DNA of 51,108 nucleotides from Perkinsus olseni (GCA_013115125.1 JABANN010000222.1:1-51108), one strand, 5' to 3'; positions 27,001-37,699 are shown, numbered from the stretch's first letter. Notes: a model not told the origin generated them from the letters alone. Numbers and translations are program-made.

Positions 27001-28052
27001 TGATAGTACAGCTATATCAGAGCCTCCTAGGCCAGTAGCCCCCTCCACCCATCTACTAGGGCCGTCCTCCTCTTCTTCCTCCTCATCGTCCAATGAGCCT
27101 GTGGACCCCCTCCTCTGTGGTACAGCGTCGCTGCTGTCTCCAGCATACTCGGGTAAGGTTATGATGTCCTCTTCGAGAGGTAAAAGGCACACCTCATCAT
27201 CATCAGATCTAGCGTTTCTGAATATGATATCTCTCCTCTGCTCCTTGGTGAAGGGTGATAGCCTGACAACAACAGAAGGCAGTCCTCCTAGCAGCAGAAG
27301 GAGTAAGGCTGCTGCTGCTGCTGGTACTACTCACGTCATAGACCTCCTCTTCCCTCTCCTCCTCCTCCTGCTGCTGCCGGTAGATGCCCTCCTCTGCCTC
27401 CTGCTCCTGCTAGTAGATGTGGTGTTTAATACACTTGACGCTGATGGTGGCAGTAGACGTAACTGAGAGGCATCACCCTCTACTACCGACTATTACTACC
27501 ACTCATTACTATCTTGCGGGCCCTCTTGACAGTGGGCAGAGTATCCGAGGTCGACTCATGCTCAACTCGGAATAGGAAAATCTTAGCTGCTATTGGTAGT
27601 CTAAGATCCTCTATTGACGTTGTTGATAATGATGACACACCTTCTATCACCTACCACTACTGTTACCACTACCGTCATCGTCATTCTTATTACCTCATCC
27701 AGTAAGGCTGATAAGTGTTGTACACCTAGACCATTGCAATCCAGTGTAGTGTTCACTGCCTTATACCACACTTTTAGTATATCATCTTTATGACGTGTTA
27801 ATAGTTGTCGTAGAGACGAGAGGAAGGTGATACTGATGATGAGAGTGGGGTATACTCGAGACAGCAGCAGCGGGAGGGGTGGTATTACTATGCACTCGTC
27901 GTCGTCTCATCATCACTATGATGATGATGTGCTTCCAGTAGCTGGGCCCATTCTACAACTTCTACATACTCGCCCAATGCCTGGTACTCTATCCATGTAG
28001 GAGGATTGGGGGTGGCAGGATCGACAGGAGGAGAAGGAGGAGGAGGTAGCAT
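24081..28052 (-). CDS. Protein kinase with divergent HGD/DYG motifs and long N-terminal region
   Basis: The kinase part (about 25750-24081) shows a glycine loop GCGGFARG, the VAIK-type lysine in VDVFIKVFY, the catalytic loop YFHGDIKCDNLLVG (HGD in place of HRD), the metal loop LGDYGSI (DYG in place of DFG) and subdomain IX VVDVWSVALVLLITH. Catalytic Asp, Asn and Lys are all present, so activity is plausible. A C-terminal region (SFSIKDNINDFINHPYFL, then a Pro run and WANHATYIGLVRQLL) ends at 24081. Upstream exons in frame (GHRREVEGIIMANTGRGG, LYQALQSYAKAINEQLLT, LSPFTKEQRRDIIFRNARSD, ITFLSSLRQLLTRHKDDIL, NPPTWIEYQALGEYVEVVEW) suggest one long gene. These could instead be a separate gene ahead of the kinase; the split would be near 26.6 kb. 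The kinase group was not identified. Confidence 0.55.
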
Positions 28053-28151
28053 GCAAACAACAACAGCACGGCGGCGGCGGCGGCGACGGCGGCGGGCACG
28101 AGGAAGCATCCCTCTTCCATCGCTACACAACGCTCCATCGTGTGTCATCAA

Positions 28152-28891
28152 TCAACTCTTTCCCCTCTTTCTCCTCCTCTTACTACTAAAGGCTTGCCAT
28201 GTAGCAGCCCGTCTATCGAAGCTCCTCACCTCTGCCGCTGCTGCCTCTCTGAAGTCTGGGTCGGTGGTGTCGACTGCATTACGCTCAGCTTGGGCATGCT
28301 GATGAGGGAGTAGGGATCTTCCTGACTACTGGACCGTCCATATTACCCTCCTCTTCCTGTCTATTCTCTGCCGTCGTCTGTCCTCAGCCTTCGCCCTGGC
28401 TGCCTCCATCTCCCTCTTAAAGGCCTCCTCCAAGTTAGACCATAACCTCTCCCTCTGGTCGAAGGTCGATGCTTCCCACCATCTACCACCATGACCACTC
28501 ATCATGCTAGCGTACCATCATCATCATCATCACCTCCAGGTATACATCCCTTCCTCCTTCTCCTTCTCCTCCTCCATCCCCTTATTATCCATAACATCTA
28601 CTAGCCGTCTAAAAGACTCCGCTGCCCGATCGTCCTTACACTTGTCAGGATGCACCTGACACTAACACTAGTACAGCCCTACTACCACTAACCCCCCCTT
28701 ACCAACAGTGCTAGCCTCTTGAAGTTGGTACGACGTGTTGTTGTTGATGATGTCCCCGGTCCTCGTAGCAATGTATTCACTTCATTACCATTGAGTATGA
28801 GGTCGATAGCCTGTTGGGAGGTGGTTGGTAGTGATGGTGCTGCTAGAGTATTATCATTGTTATTGTTCTTGTTATTGGTATTATCAAGCAT
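28152..28891 (-). CDS. DNAJC8: DNAJC8-like J-domain protein (SPF31 family)
   Basis: The start exon MLDNTNNKNNNNDNTLAAPS is followed by a J domain, FKRLALLVHPDKCKDDRAAE with the HPD motif and FRRLVDVMDNKGMEEEK. A basic helix follows, WWEASTFDQRERLWSNLEEA and REMEAARAKAEDRRRQRID, then VRSFDRRAATWQAFSSKRR before the stop. The order (early J domain, long Glu/Arg helix, a short RDxRxxxWxxF motif, lysine tail) is that of DNAJC8/SPF31, found with spliceosomes. Length about 200 residues, slightly short for the family. The stop lies only about 100 bp upstream of the presumed start of the kinase gene on the same strand. Confidence 0.75.
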
Positions 28892-29060
28892 CTATACAGC
28901 ATGTATACTACTGCACAACACAACAACAACGACAGCAACGATATGGCAATATTAATAATGATTAGAGTGTATGATAAGGAGTGGTAGTATGATAGTAGTC
29001 AGAATAGTGTTGGCAGATATACAATAATCTTGCCCCCCCCCTTCTCTGTCATCATCATCA

Positions 29061-29648
29061 TCACTTGTTGTTTGCCTTAGCTGAGGGCAGCCTAGACCCC
29101 AATGCCCTGTTCAGCTTCTGTACTATAGCCCCATTGGGTATGGCTTTACCCGACTCGTACCTGCTCATGCTGACGATGGTAGTGTAATGATGGCAGTGGC
29201 AGTGGTGATATTACTCATTGATGACACTAGGTTTCTCATTGATAGCCTTAGCGAGGTCAGCCTGACTCATCTTCTTATTCAATCTAGCTTGCTGCAATGC
29301 AGTCTTAAACTCGGTTGATACTCTAGCATGACGGAAGACCTACCACCATCACCACCATCACTACTAGCATCATCATCATACCCATTACCTCAGAATCTTT
29401 ATCTAATTTAGTAGCGTTAGGACAGACACTTTTAAGGCTTAGGTTTTGTCCACCACCGAACTTCTTCTCAACAGCCACATCCTCCCCAGACCTGCTGTTG
29501 CTATCACTGCGTACGAGTATACCAATGGATGGTATGACTACCTCCTGGCAGCATTAACTGCCTTCTTATCCGAGGTCTTGCCTGGCCTCCTCTTATCGAA
29601 TACTACTGTGTCCCAATCTTGAGAGGTATTAAAATCAGTCCGTACCAT
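29061..29648 (-). CDS. MBF1: Multiprotein bridging factor 1 (MBF1)
   Basis: Four exons give MVRTDFNTSQDWDTVVFDK, KRRPGKTSDKKAVNAARR, SGEDVAVEKKFGGGQN, NATKLDKDSE, VSTEFKTALQQARLNKKMSQ with ADLAKAINEKPSVIN, and YESGKAIPNGAIVQKLNRAL, then a short tail ending ANNK. This is the complete MBF1 plan: an N-terminal MBF1 domain followed by a Cro/C1-type helix-turn-helix. MBF1 bridges activators and TBP and also associates with stalled, collided ribosomes. Two of three acceptors are followed by GT. The short length is normal for the family. Confidence 0.95.
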
Positions 29649-29961
29649 TAGTAAGATAGTAACTCTACCCCCGATGATGATGATGATGATGATGCTGTTA
29701 TTATCAACACAAGCCTGCCCCATCCTGATGTAATGCTACTACTATCACTACCACCTCTAGGGGTCCACTGCTGCCGGTGGTGGTGATAGTGATGGTGCTT
29801 AGATAATTATACGTTAATGATACTATACATTATACAATACTATGCTCATCATCCGGGCTGTAGGTGATACCATCGGTGTAGTCATGGTCATCATCATGGA
29901 GCATCCCCTCGTGGTTATTATGGTCCATCATCACCATCATGTAGTATGGTGGTGATCATCA
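29649..29961. other. MBF1 upstream region, nothing else recognised
   Basis: About 310 bp between the MBF1 start and the BDP1 stop, rich in ATC/GAT triplets, with no ORF of note. It presumably holds the MBF1 promoter and the BDP1 3' end. Confidence 0.4.
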
Positions 29962-31187
29962 TCATGAATCCAACCCATCCAGTATCCTGGCTAGATCTGC
30001 CTGATAGTCAAATCCGGTCAATCCTGCTGCTGCAGATCCTGTTGTTGCTGCTGTAGATCCTTCAACCACACCATCATTATTACCACCATCTTCCGGTATC
30101 GGGCCGTGTGCCTTCTCGAACTCTTGCCTGACACGAGTACAGCTCCCCTCCTCTCCTCGTTTCCCCCTCCTGTTATTACAGACTAATAGCCTTCCCCGAT
30201 TCGAGCGCCTTATTGAGCCTATTAGGATTCCTCTTACCCTCTACCTTCAGCTTCTGCCTTAGCTGTGCAGGGGTCTTAGTCGATCCAAACACAGTTGATA
30301 TTAACATCAGATCAGGGCCGTACCTGATGATGGGTGATGATGGGCAGCAGCAGCAGCAGCCACGAGGTGGTGTGGTTACTACATCTCTATGCCCTTGTAG
30401 AATAGGTTGGTATCCTCTTTAGACCACTTGCCACCTATAGACTTCTTATATGCATGCCTGTAGTTGTTCTGTCCAGATTCATCCTAAGACCACCATGCTA
30501 TACCCAAGGAGGCAGACCACCACTAACCGTCGCTACTACCCTAGTCTCCATCAACCGTAGGGTATCCCCGATAGTGTCGTTGCAGTGACCGTTATCCCGT
30601 CCATGCCCATCATCTCCTCTACCACCACTAACGTCATCAGCTGCCAGTACTATATTACCACTCTCATCAAACTTTAATTGTGGTAATAGAGTACCCCCAC
30701 CGCCATGGTCTGCTGACTGTGGGCCATGGTTACACCGTACTACCGTGTTGCTGTTATCAATACACGGTAGTAGCAACATATCATCAGGGTGTCCCTCCCC
30801 CCCTCCTCCTCCTGTCTCACCCTCCTCTTCTACTGTAGTAAACCCGGCACTTTTAATAATATCCCCGATGTTAGTGGTATGCTGGTCATTGTGATCCTTA
30901 TGCCTTTCCCTGCTAGTACTACTACTAGTACCAGCTGTTGTTGATAGACCAGTTGTTAGTATGGCACTGGCCTGGGGTGTATCCTCCCTCAACAACTGTG
31001 TCATACTCCTCAACCTTCTACCCAGCCTCCTTGCTATTGCCGTCTCACTAATACCACTCCTTCCATTCTTTGTATCATCATCAGCCTTCTTCTTACGACG
31101 TTTAGGGGGTGGTGTGAGAGGGGATGAGGATGAGGAGGAAGGGGAGGAAGAAGGAGTAGACGACATCTTGGACGACGACATCTTCAT
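29962..31187 (-). CDS. BDP1: TFIIIB subunit BDP1 (B'' / SANT domain)
   Basis: The first exon is Ser/Pro-rich with a basic patch (TPPPKRRKKKADDDTKNG) and LPQLKFDESGNIVLAADD, the usual segment before the extended SANT domain. The next exons give YRHAYKKSIGGKWSKEDTNL and FYKGIEM, then RYGPDLMLISTVF, KTPAQLRQKLKVEGKRNP and NRLNKALESGKAISL. This is the BDP1 extended SANT (W..E.T..FY, G.D...I...F, ..R...QL..K...E.). BDP1 closes the TFIIIB-promoter complex for RNA polymerase III. The tail LTGFDYQADLARILDGLDS ends at a stop 29962-29964. ATG 31181 is an alternative start. Head-to-head with the membrane-protein gene. Shorter than metazoan BDP1, closer to protist forms. Confidence 0.85.
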
Positions 31188-31365
31188 TAAAGGCCAACTG
31201 TTACAACCATATCCACACCATGAACATTACCATAATCGTTCAGTGTTAAACGGCGGTGCGTTAAAGTGCGTTAAAACGTCACATTCGTCGCACGCCAAGA
31301 TAATCGACGCATGATTGAGCGTCTTCATCGCCGACTGCGTGCATTCATTGCTCGTCAGTAGGATA
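31188..31365. promoter_or_regulatory. Divergent promoter region with tandem GTGCGTTAAA
   Basis: The decamer GTGCGTTAAA is repeated exactly in tandem at 31256-31265 and 31266-31275, and a related GTGTTAAACG lies just upstream (about 31243). The repeat is near the middle of the 178-bp space between divergent starts. A factor-binding role is inferred. Confidence 0.35.
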
Positions 31366-32319
31366 ATGACATCATCATCATCCCTACCCCCTCCCCCTAG
31401 CACCCTGGACTCACCCCATCAGCAGCCTGCTGTTATCAAGATAACTAAACCACCCATTCTACCCATACTAGGTAGAGTTACCATATTATTCACAGTACTA
31501 TCATTATGCCTGTGTATTTCTGCCACATGGTGGTCCTTGGGCTACACTTGGATTATTGAACCAAAGCTGGATATAGTACCGTTGTATGAGTGTCCTGAGC
31601 TAGGGCAGACCTTCGTTAGTAGTAGCAGTGCTGGTGGAGGCTCTCCTGACGGACCTAGATGTCAGGTAACATCAGAGTGATAATAGTTACGATTGTTATG
31701 GTACGATAATATTTCTAGGTATCATTGCCATTGAAGGAGTCGTTCATGAAGATAATAGATGACGCTGGATTTGCAGTACCCGAGGGCCTTCCCATAGAGG
31801 AAAGGTAGCCTCCTTCCCCGACGACCTCACTCACCTCCACCGTGGACAGGCGTGGTAAATGTGTTATACCATCACAAGGGAAGAGGGAGGATGCCGAGAT
31901 TATATGTTATTCGTATGATACTTGTGGTGATGCATGTACCGAGAGAGGGACTAACAATAGATGTCCTGACCCTAGTACTCTAGAGGAGGAAGTACCCTTC
32001 AATGAGACACCACTGGAGTGTTCTGTCTACATGCGGGATGAAGATAATGATAACGCAGTGGTCATCATTGCTAACTGCATCGACGTCAAGGATGGGTCAT
32101 ATTGTAGGGGCTATAATCATCACTATCGTAGCAAATAACTATTATTTCTTTCACCTCCCTTCAGGTAATAACGTATACACGTTAACCCCGGCAAATGTTG
32201 TTACCATGAGAGGCCTTATCTGTGGCGTTGTCTTTATCACATTATTCTGGTTGGTAGCCGAGTTTATCCTCAGGTAATGAACTAACCATCGTGCTACTGA
32301 TACCATCACACTAGCGTCG

Positions 32320-32381
<62 letters not shown>

Positions 32382-32538
32382 GCTGTTTAGGTATGTTGAT
32401 ATCGGCTTACGCAGAGAGAAGGCTGAGGGGATGGCGAAGATGGCTATTGAACTACCCGCTAAGCGAAAGTATCCTTATGTCTTTTCAACTAAGACGAGTA
32501 AGGATGATGTTTTTGAGATACCTTCGAGCTCAGCTTGA
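31366..32538 (+). CDS. Two-pass membrane protein with Cys-containing lumenal or external domain
   Basis: Starts MTSSSSLPPPPSTLDSPHQQ; an N-terminal hydrophobic helix (VTILFTVLSLCLCISATWW) is followed by a soluble domain with many cysteines (IICYSYDTCGDACTERGT, RCPDPSTLEEEVPFNETPL, VVIIANCIDVKDGSYCRG) and a second helix (MRGLICGVVFITLFWLVAEF) before a basic cytosolic tail (RREKAEGMAKMAIELPAKRK). The inferred topology puts the cysteine domain outside or in the lumen. Four to five exons; the last intron (32275-32390) is mostly GTT repeat. I do not recognise the family. The overall plan resembles protist tetraspan-like or p24-like proteins only loosely. Confidence 0.65.
32319..32381. repeat. GTT repeat in the last intron of the membrane-protein gene
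   Basis: About 21 GTT units run up to GCTGTTTAG, the acceptor. The exons join in frame as EFILR then YVDIGLRRE. Confidence 0.8.
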
Positions 32539-32722
32539 GAGACGTTGGGATGAAGAAGCGATGCTGCAAGAGATGGAAGAAGGCCAGGAGGCCCGAGCTG
32601 AGGGATTCTACCATATATCTAGGGGAGACGCGCAGGCCTGCGAACCTCCATTGGCGCCCACGTGAGGTGTATCGGTTTACCAGATCTTCGACTCTGCCGG
32701 TATCCTATCGTGTCTTATTATC

Positions 32723-32796
32723 GCCCGATTAGTTCAGCTGGATAGAATGTCTGCCTACGGAGCAGATGGTCGTAGGTTCGAATCCTGCATCGGGTA
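32723..32796 (+). tRNA. tRNA-Arg (anticodon ACG)
   Basis: A full cloverleaf folds: acceptor GCCCGAT with ATCGGGT (one G-U), D stem GTTC/GAAT with nine-base loop, perfect anticodon stem TCTGC/GCAGA with loop CTACGGA (anticodon ACG), five-base variable loop, T stem GTAGG/CCTGC with loop TTCGAAT, and discriminator A. Length 74 without CCA, no intron. TTTT follows directly, as expected for RNA polymerase III termination. Confidence 0.93.
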
Positions 32797-32964
32797 TTTT
32801 CAAGCTGCTTATCCTTGCTAGGCCTCCTCCGGCCGAAGGCGGATTCACCGAATCAGGAACATCATCATCACTGACATGTTCCATTACTCTCGCAAGTAGT
32901 GATAACGCCTCTCCCTTCCACCCATGTCGATCTCCTCACTGCAGACACTAACTATCAAACGCCT

Positions 32965-33905
32965 ATGAAGTCTGGTAAGTCAAGTAACCAAACTCCCTAC
33001 CCTACTGCCGTACCATCACCAGTATCATCCACACCCTTCACGTTGAGTGCCATGTGGACGCCAGACCCAACCATCATAACAACAACGCAACTACCGCCGC
33101 CTCTGGGGTATGGATCATGAGCCCGGGATATCCGCTGTACTGTGTGTATTATTCCAGGCATCCTGATGTTGGCCCGCCACTGTGGAGCAGTAGGCAGTCG
33201 GTGTTGAGTGGTGATGTTGTTGTTGGTATGACGAGTAGAGGCCACCATCACCACCCGAGGAAGAGATATGATAGCAACGCTTGGAGGAGGCGGATTAGAC
33301 AATGGAAGGAACTTAAAGCACAAAAGTTAACAACATATCGGAATAAGCAGCTATCGAGATCTGTAAGTGAGGTGGTTTAGTGTATCATTATAACACAGTA
33401 TCATGCATACCCGTAGTGGTGCTTGTCATCATCCCTAATATCCTCAGATACTACTCAACATATTCTTTATCCTCCTCATCACCCTCACCTTATTCCTGAT
33501 AATATACTTCTCACCTCAACAACTGAAGACACAGCGTACGGTAAGACTCACTATGGGCATGAAGACGATGATGAGTATCATCTTAGGCGTGGTAATACCT
33601 TCAGGTACTAGAAGCTGTTGTTGGTAATGTATCCATTTGGAATGTGTCTACGTGGTTGGATTTATTGATATTTGTTGATGTCCTATTGGACGTTATGTTA
33701 TTCCTCATCGCATGCATGATAGTCAAGTGGCCGAGTGCTCCTCTCTTCAGCCGTCACATACAGGTGGGCATGTAGATGATGATGCCAATCAGAGAAGTCA
33801 CTATTTCGTCATTATTAGGGAGTATTGAAGACAGCTGCGGAGGCAGAAGCTGCCAAGAATGTCAAACCAGCAGAACAACAGCATGGCGATGCTGGTATGA
33901 TCATC

Positions 33906-33964
<59 letters not shown>

Positions 33965-35935
33965 CCCAAACAACAACCCAAACAACAACAACAACCCAAA
34001 CAACAACAACAACAACAATCACGGGAATAGCGAAAGCTGCACCACTGGTGACGACGACGACGACGACGATGATGATTTGGAGTCCGCAATACCGAGTGAA
34101 GGATATGACGAGGATGAAGATGGTATAACCCATCACTCATCAGAATCATCGATAATGAATAGTGACACTAGTTCTTCCACGGATACTAAAAGCCTGGAAT
34201 TTGTAAGACTATCGTTATCTGCCATGCACGCTTCTCTGCTATGTTCTACCATCCTCAGGTATTGGAACAAAACATAACTAGTAATTGTTGTCTAATGATC
34301 GCTTGCCATCTTTCTACCATGACAAACGAACGCTATAGTACATTTACCAATACACTACGATCTGCTATGAACGTCTTCCCACCGAGTCATATCTTCGTCT
34401 GTGATAATGGACCTACACTGCAGCCGCAGGACCAGACACAATGGGCGGCGCAAGAGGTGGGCCGCATTACCAGTGACAATAGGCGATGATGATAAAGCAG
34501 GTACATCCTGATATAAATTATTTATACACTCCCGAGGGGAATAAGACGTTTGCTTTCTATTGGTGTAATAAATACTGGATACCATTCCTAGAGGCACATG
34601 ACAAGATACCACAGTTCACGTAGTATTATCGTCCTACTAATACTATGATACACTTTACCATAGCAGATATGCAGTGATAATTGATGATGATGTGCCCTTA
34701 CCACACGATCTACATATACCACAAGAACAGCTCACTAAGGATACAACAATAAAAGCTGTACTTCTCCTACTGCGTTAAGTATGATCATTACCACAACCAT
34801 GCTCAGGTGCACTTCCCTATTACTGCTGCATCTCCTGATGGTCATCCTAACCTTCTGGTAAAATGTCAAGATATCGAATACAAAATGGCAGCAGTCCATA
34901 AACTATTCCAAGCAACGATGGCTAGGTCAGGAATCGTGGCTCAGGATATTATGATAGTCATAAGCAAGAACACCATTATCAGGTGCCTGTCTTGTCATGG
35001 TGCTATAGCACTATGGGATCGCGAGGCGCTTGATGAGATATTCTATGAGCACGATACTGTATTTAATGGTGAAGATATGTGATAATCTATCCTAATCACT
35101 ATCATCCCTGCTCTTCATCATCATCATCATGATAGGTATATGGGTTTGTCACTCCTCCGTAAAAGAGATGATTCTAAGATAATATCATGCGCTCAAGCGA
35201 TAGTACCTACCTACGCACCTGATGCCTGGACGGTAGTACCATCAGCCTCAATGATTATCTTTACTACCGCAACTGCTGCTGCTACTCTCACTACCCGTGT
35301 TGTTGGCATTAGGTATTATTCCGTCAACGTGTTAAGTCATGGGAGTTAACTTCACATAAAAAAACATTCTCATATTTCTTTGAAGTCTTTCATCCATCAT
35401 CATTCTGTCATAAAGCTAGTCTAGCTTTGAAGCCATATTTCCTACAGGAGCTCCTAGCTGTCATATTAGATTGGCTAAGAGTATTCCTATTATGCGGACT
35501 ATTACTCCGTGATTGGCTAGGCCTCATTCTGATGACGTTAATATTCACTACCGTATTATACATAGCAGTAGCAATATTCCAACTTGTAGTCCTTCGTGAG
35601 AGGAAGGAGCTGCGATGCACTCTATGCACGTAATACCTTAATACTACTCAATCACTGAATCGCCATTGCTATCAGGTATCTCTTGTTCCCGTGGTACAGA
35701 CTTAATGGGCTACTCTTCCGTTTGGGAGCACTATGTCAGAACTTGCTGGTATATAGTCATGAGAGAACTAATATCAAAATAGGTGCGTAATGTATCCCCA
35801 CCGGCTGATGTTATGTTCTTTACAGGTGTACGTGAGGATGAGATTAGAGACATCCCGCCATGCCCACCGCACCCTGACATTGATTGGTTCACTGTATGGC
35901 AAGGAGATGATGACGATACTCATCAGTCGTCGTAA
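32965..35935 (+). CDS. Family GT2 membrane glycosyltransferase (processive type)
   Basis: Begins MKSGKSSNQTPYPTAVPSPV. Early exons hold hydrophobic helices (FFILLITLTLFLIIYF; LDLLIFVDVLLDVMLFLIAC). After a low-complexity poly-Asn and acidic stretch come the GT-A motifs: CLMIACHLSTM, HIFVCDNGPTL (first Asp), PEGNKTFAFYWCNKYWIPFL, YAVIIDDDVPLPHDL (DxD), GAIALWDREAL, NGEDMYMGLSLL (catalytic ED) and QRVKSWEL (the Q-x-x-R-W equivalent). C-terminal helices follow (LLAVILDWLRVFLLCGLLL, LILMTLIFTTVLYIAVAIFQ) and the end is PHPDIDWFTVWQGDDDDTHQ. The plan is that of processive polysaccharide synthases such as chitin, hyaluronan or cellulose synthases; the product cannot be told. All catalytic motifs are present. 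Exon borders near 33.4-34.2 kb are approximate. Confidence 0.75.
33903..34020. repeat. CAA/AAC repeat in the GT2 gene
   Basis: About 20 CAA units followed by an interrupted copy. The surrounding frame stays open through it as poly-Asn, so it may be coding; a donor-like GGTATG sits just before it, so an intronic reading is also possible. Confidence 0.6.
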
Positions 35936-36149
35936 CCCATGCTATCGTTATCGTATTACTTAAATCATTTTTGTATGTATATAATCAGTTGGTATTCTAC
36001 CATCATTATTATTGTGCTCCTAGGCTGTGCAGCATTTGATGATGATAGTGATTTTCATGGTTCATGGCCAGTAAGTTATGATCTCGCGATACAATCGTGT
36101 TGACTCGTCTTTTCACCCCGAATAAGTGTCGTTGTGTTAACCGTTGACA

Positions 36150-36222
36150 TTAGTAGTAGGCTGTGGCATAGGTTATATCCCACACTGTATGTGCTACATA
36201 GCCCCGAGGGTGTACGGTTAGT
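36150..36222. repeat. Left copy of 73-bp sequence flanking the assembly gap
   Basis: Identical base for base to 36323-36395 on the other side of the run of N. Most likely the overlapping end of two contigs. Confidence 0.9.
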
Positions 36223-36223
36223 T

Positions 36224-36322
36224 NNNNNNNNNNNNNNNNNNNNNNNNNNNNNNNNNNNNNNNNNNNNNNNNNNNNNNNNNNNNNNNNNNNNNNNNNNNNN
36301 NNNNNNNNNNNNNNNNNNNNNN
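36224..36322. other. Assembly gap, 99 N
   Basis: Run of 99 N. Identical 73-bp sequence on both sides suggests the true gap may be zero or negative. Confidence 0.99.
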
Positions 36323-36395
36323 TTAGTAGTAGGCTGTGGCATAGGTTATATCCCACACTGTATGTGCTACATAGCCCCGAGGGTGTACGGTTAGT
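36323..36395. repeat. Right copy of 73-bp sequence flanking the assembly gap
   Basis: Exact match to 36150-36222; sequence diverges at the next base. Confidence 0.9.
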
Positions 36396-36434
36396 GGAAT
36401 CCCGAGAGTTCCGGATTCACTACAACCTATCAGT

Positions 36435-37003
36435 CGGAATGATTCATTCCGCTCATCATCTGTACGCGAGGACTCCTCGCCGAGGAGTAGTCGTCTACCA
36501 TAGCGAGATGAAGAGTTAGTCTTATTGGTGTTGGCTCTAGAAGACTTCTAGTCTTCTAGAGTGTTGCCCATAGTAATAACACGGATATGCTTTGCAAAGA
36601 GAACGAGTCACCCTTCAAATGGGTGACTGGAAACGGGTGAAATGGGTCCCATTTCCTCATTCGAGGAGGCCACCGCGTGATGTAGAGCGTGCCCGGGCGA
36701 TCATCCACCAATGTGACGGTTGATCGATCATGGGTGATGTGAGTGAACTCTCCCCATGAAGATGCACCTGCCATTCAGCTTTCACGTCTAAACTTTGCGA
36801 TATGGACAGCGGTTCAGTGAACGGACACTCACGTACGCTTGTGCGTGTCACGCACATGCCAATGTTGGCCTTCTCAATAAATTCACGTGTCTGTAGTCGC
36901 AGGTGTATTGCACTCACTGGGTAGTATCCTGATGGGCCATCAGTGATCGCGATTTACAGTAAATCATTCACTCCACACGCCACTGAAAGTTCTAGTCTAG
37001 AAC
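36435..37003. repeat. Array of short perfect palindromes (hairpin-dense tract)
   Basis: Within 570 bp I find many perfect inverted repeats of unrelated sequence: 36435-36451 (8+1+8), 36466-36480 (7+1+7) overlapping 36472-36488 (8+1+8), 36537-36551 (7+1+7) inside 36535-36561 (12+3+12), 36606-36628 (8+7+8), 36639-36655 (8+1+8), 36721-36730 (10-mer), 36812-36822 (5+1+5), 36840-36856 (8+1+8), 36929-36943 (7+1+7), 36951-36965 (7+1+7) and 36989-37003 (7+1+7). No convincing gene overlaps. The arms differ in sequence, so this is not a dispersed repeat family but a shared shape. Confidence 0.85.
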
Positions 37004-37640
37004 GGAGTAAGATTATCTCTCGGATACTTTTGAGAACGAAATTCGCAACAGGAATTCAGAAACAGCGATCGGTCAAGCATGGACACTGAGTGACGGTATA
37101 AATTCCTGAATAAGGATTAAACTCAAGAAAGTTGTAAATAAGCCCTTACAATAGCGACAGTTGAAGCATCCTCCTCTATGAGAGTCGCATGGCCCCAGAA
37201 CTCCGGTACATGTAATACATCACCTAAGGAATGGTGCACGGCGCGAAACGACACCCGGGATGATGCGGCTACTCACCTGGTAACTGCTCAATCTCAACAA
37301 CATGATCTAGCTGTTGCCATGCCTTCCATTGACTCACTGATGGCTCATGCGACCAGAAGGCATACCGAGATGGCAGGAGGAGCCACCGTTTACGGCCGCA
37401 GAGGAGTAACTGAGGGGGTACGATGAGAGAGGATGAGTAGTGGTGCTACATTGAGGGCTGCATGATGGGTGTGCATCTGCGATCCAGCTCGACGCGGCCC
37501 GATACCAAACTGGGGATATCTAGCATAGGCGACCTTATCCCCACCTAACAGGGTTAGTAAGGCCTCTCCGTAGTATTTAATAAGGGGATGCTTGTGACCA
37601 AGGGTTGCATCAAAACCATACAGCGGTGCCTGAGATGTTA
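37004..37640. other. Gene-free stretch
   Basis: Short ORFs only (37178-37426 plus). CACTGAGTGACGGT at 37084-37097 also occurs at 45738-45751. Nothing else recognised. Confidence 0.35.
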
Positions 37641-37699
37641 TGCCTGGGGATCGAACCCACGACTTTGCGCTACCTGACTAGCGGAATCAGCACTGGCGT

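Noticed and set aside
33801-34136. Minus-strand ORFs of poly-Val, poly-Leu and poly-Cys
   Set aside because: Shadow translations of the CAA array in the GT2 gene.
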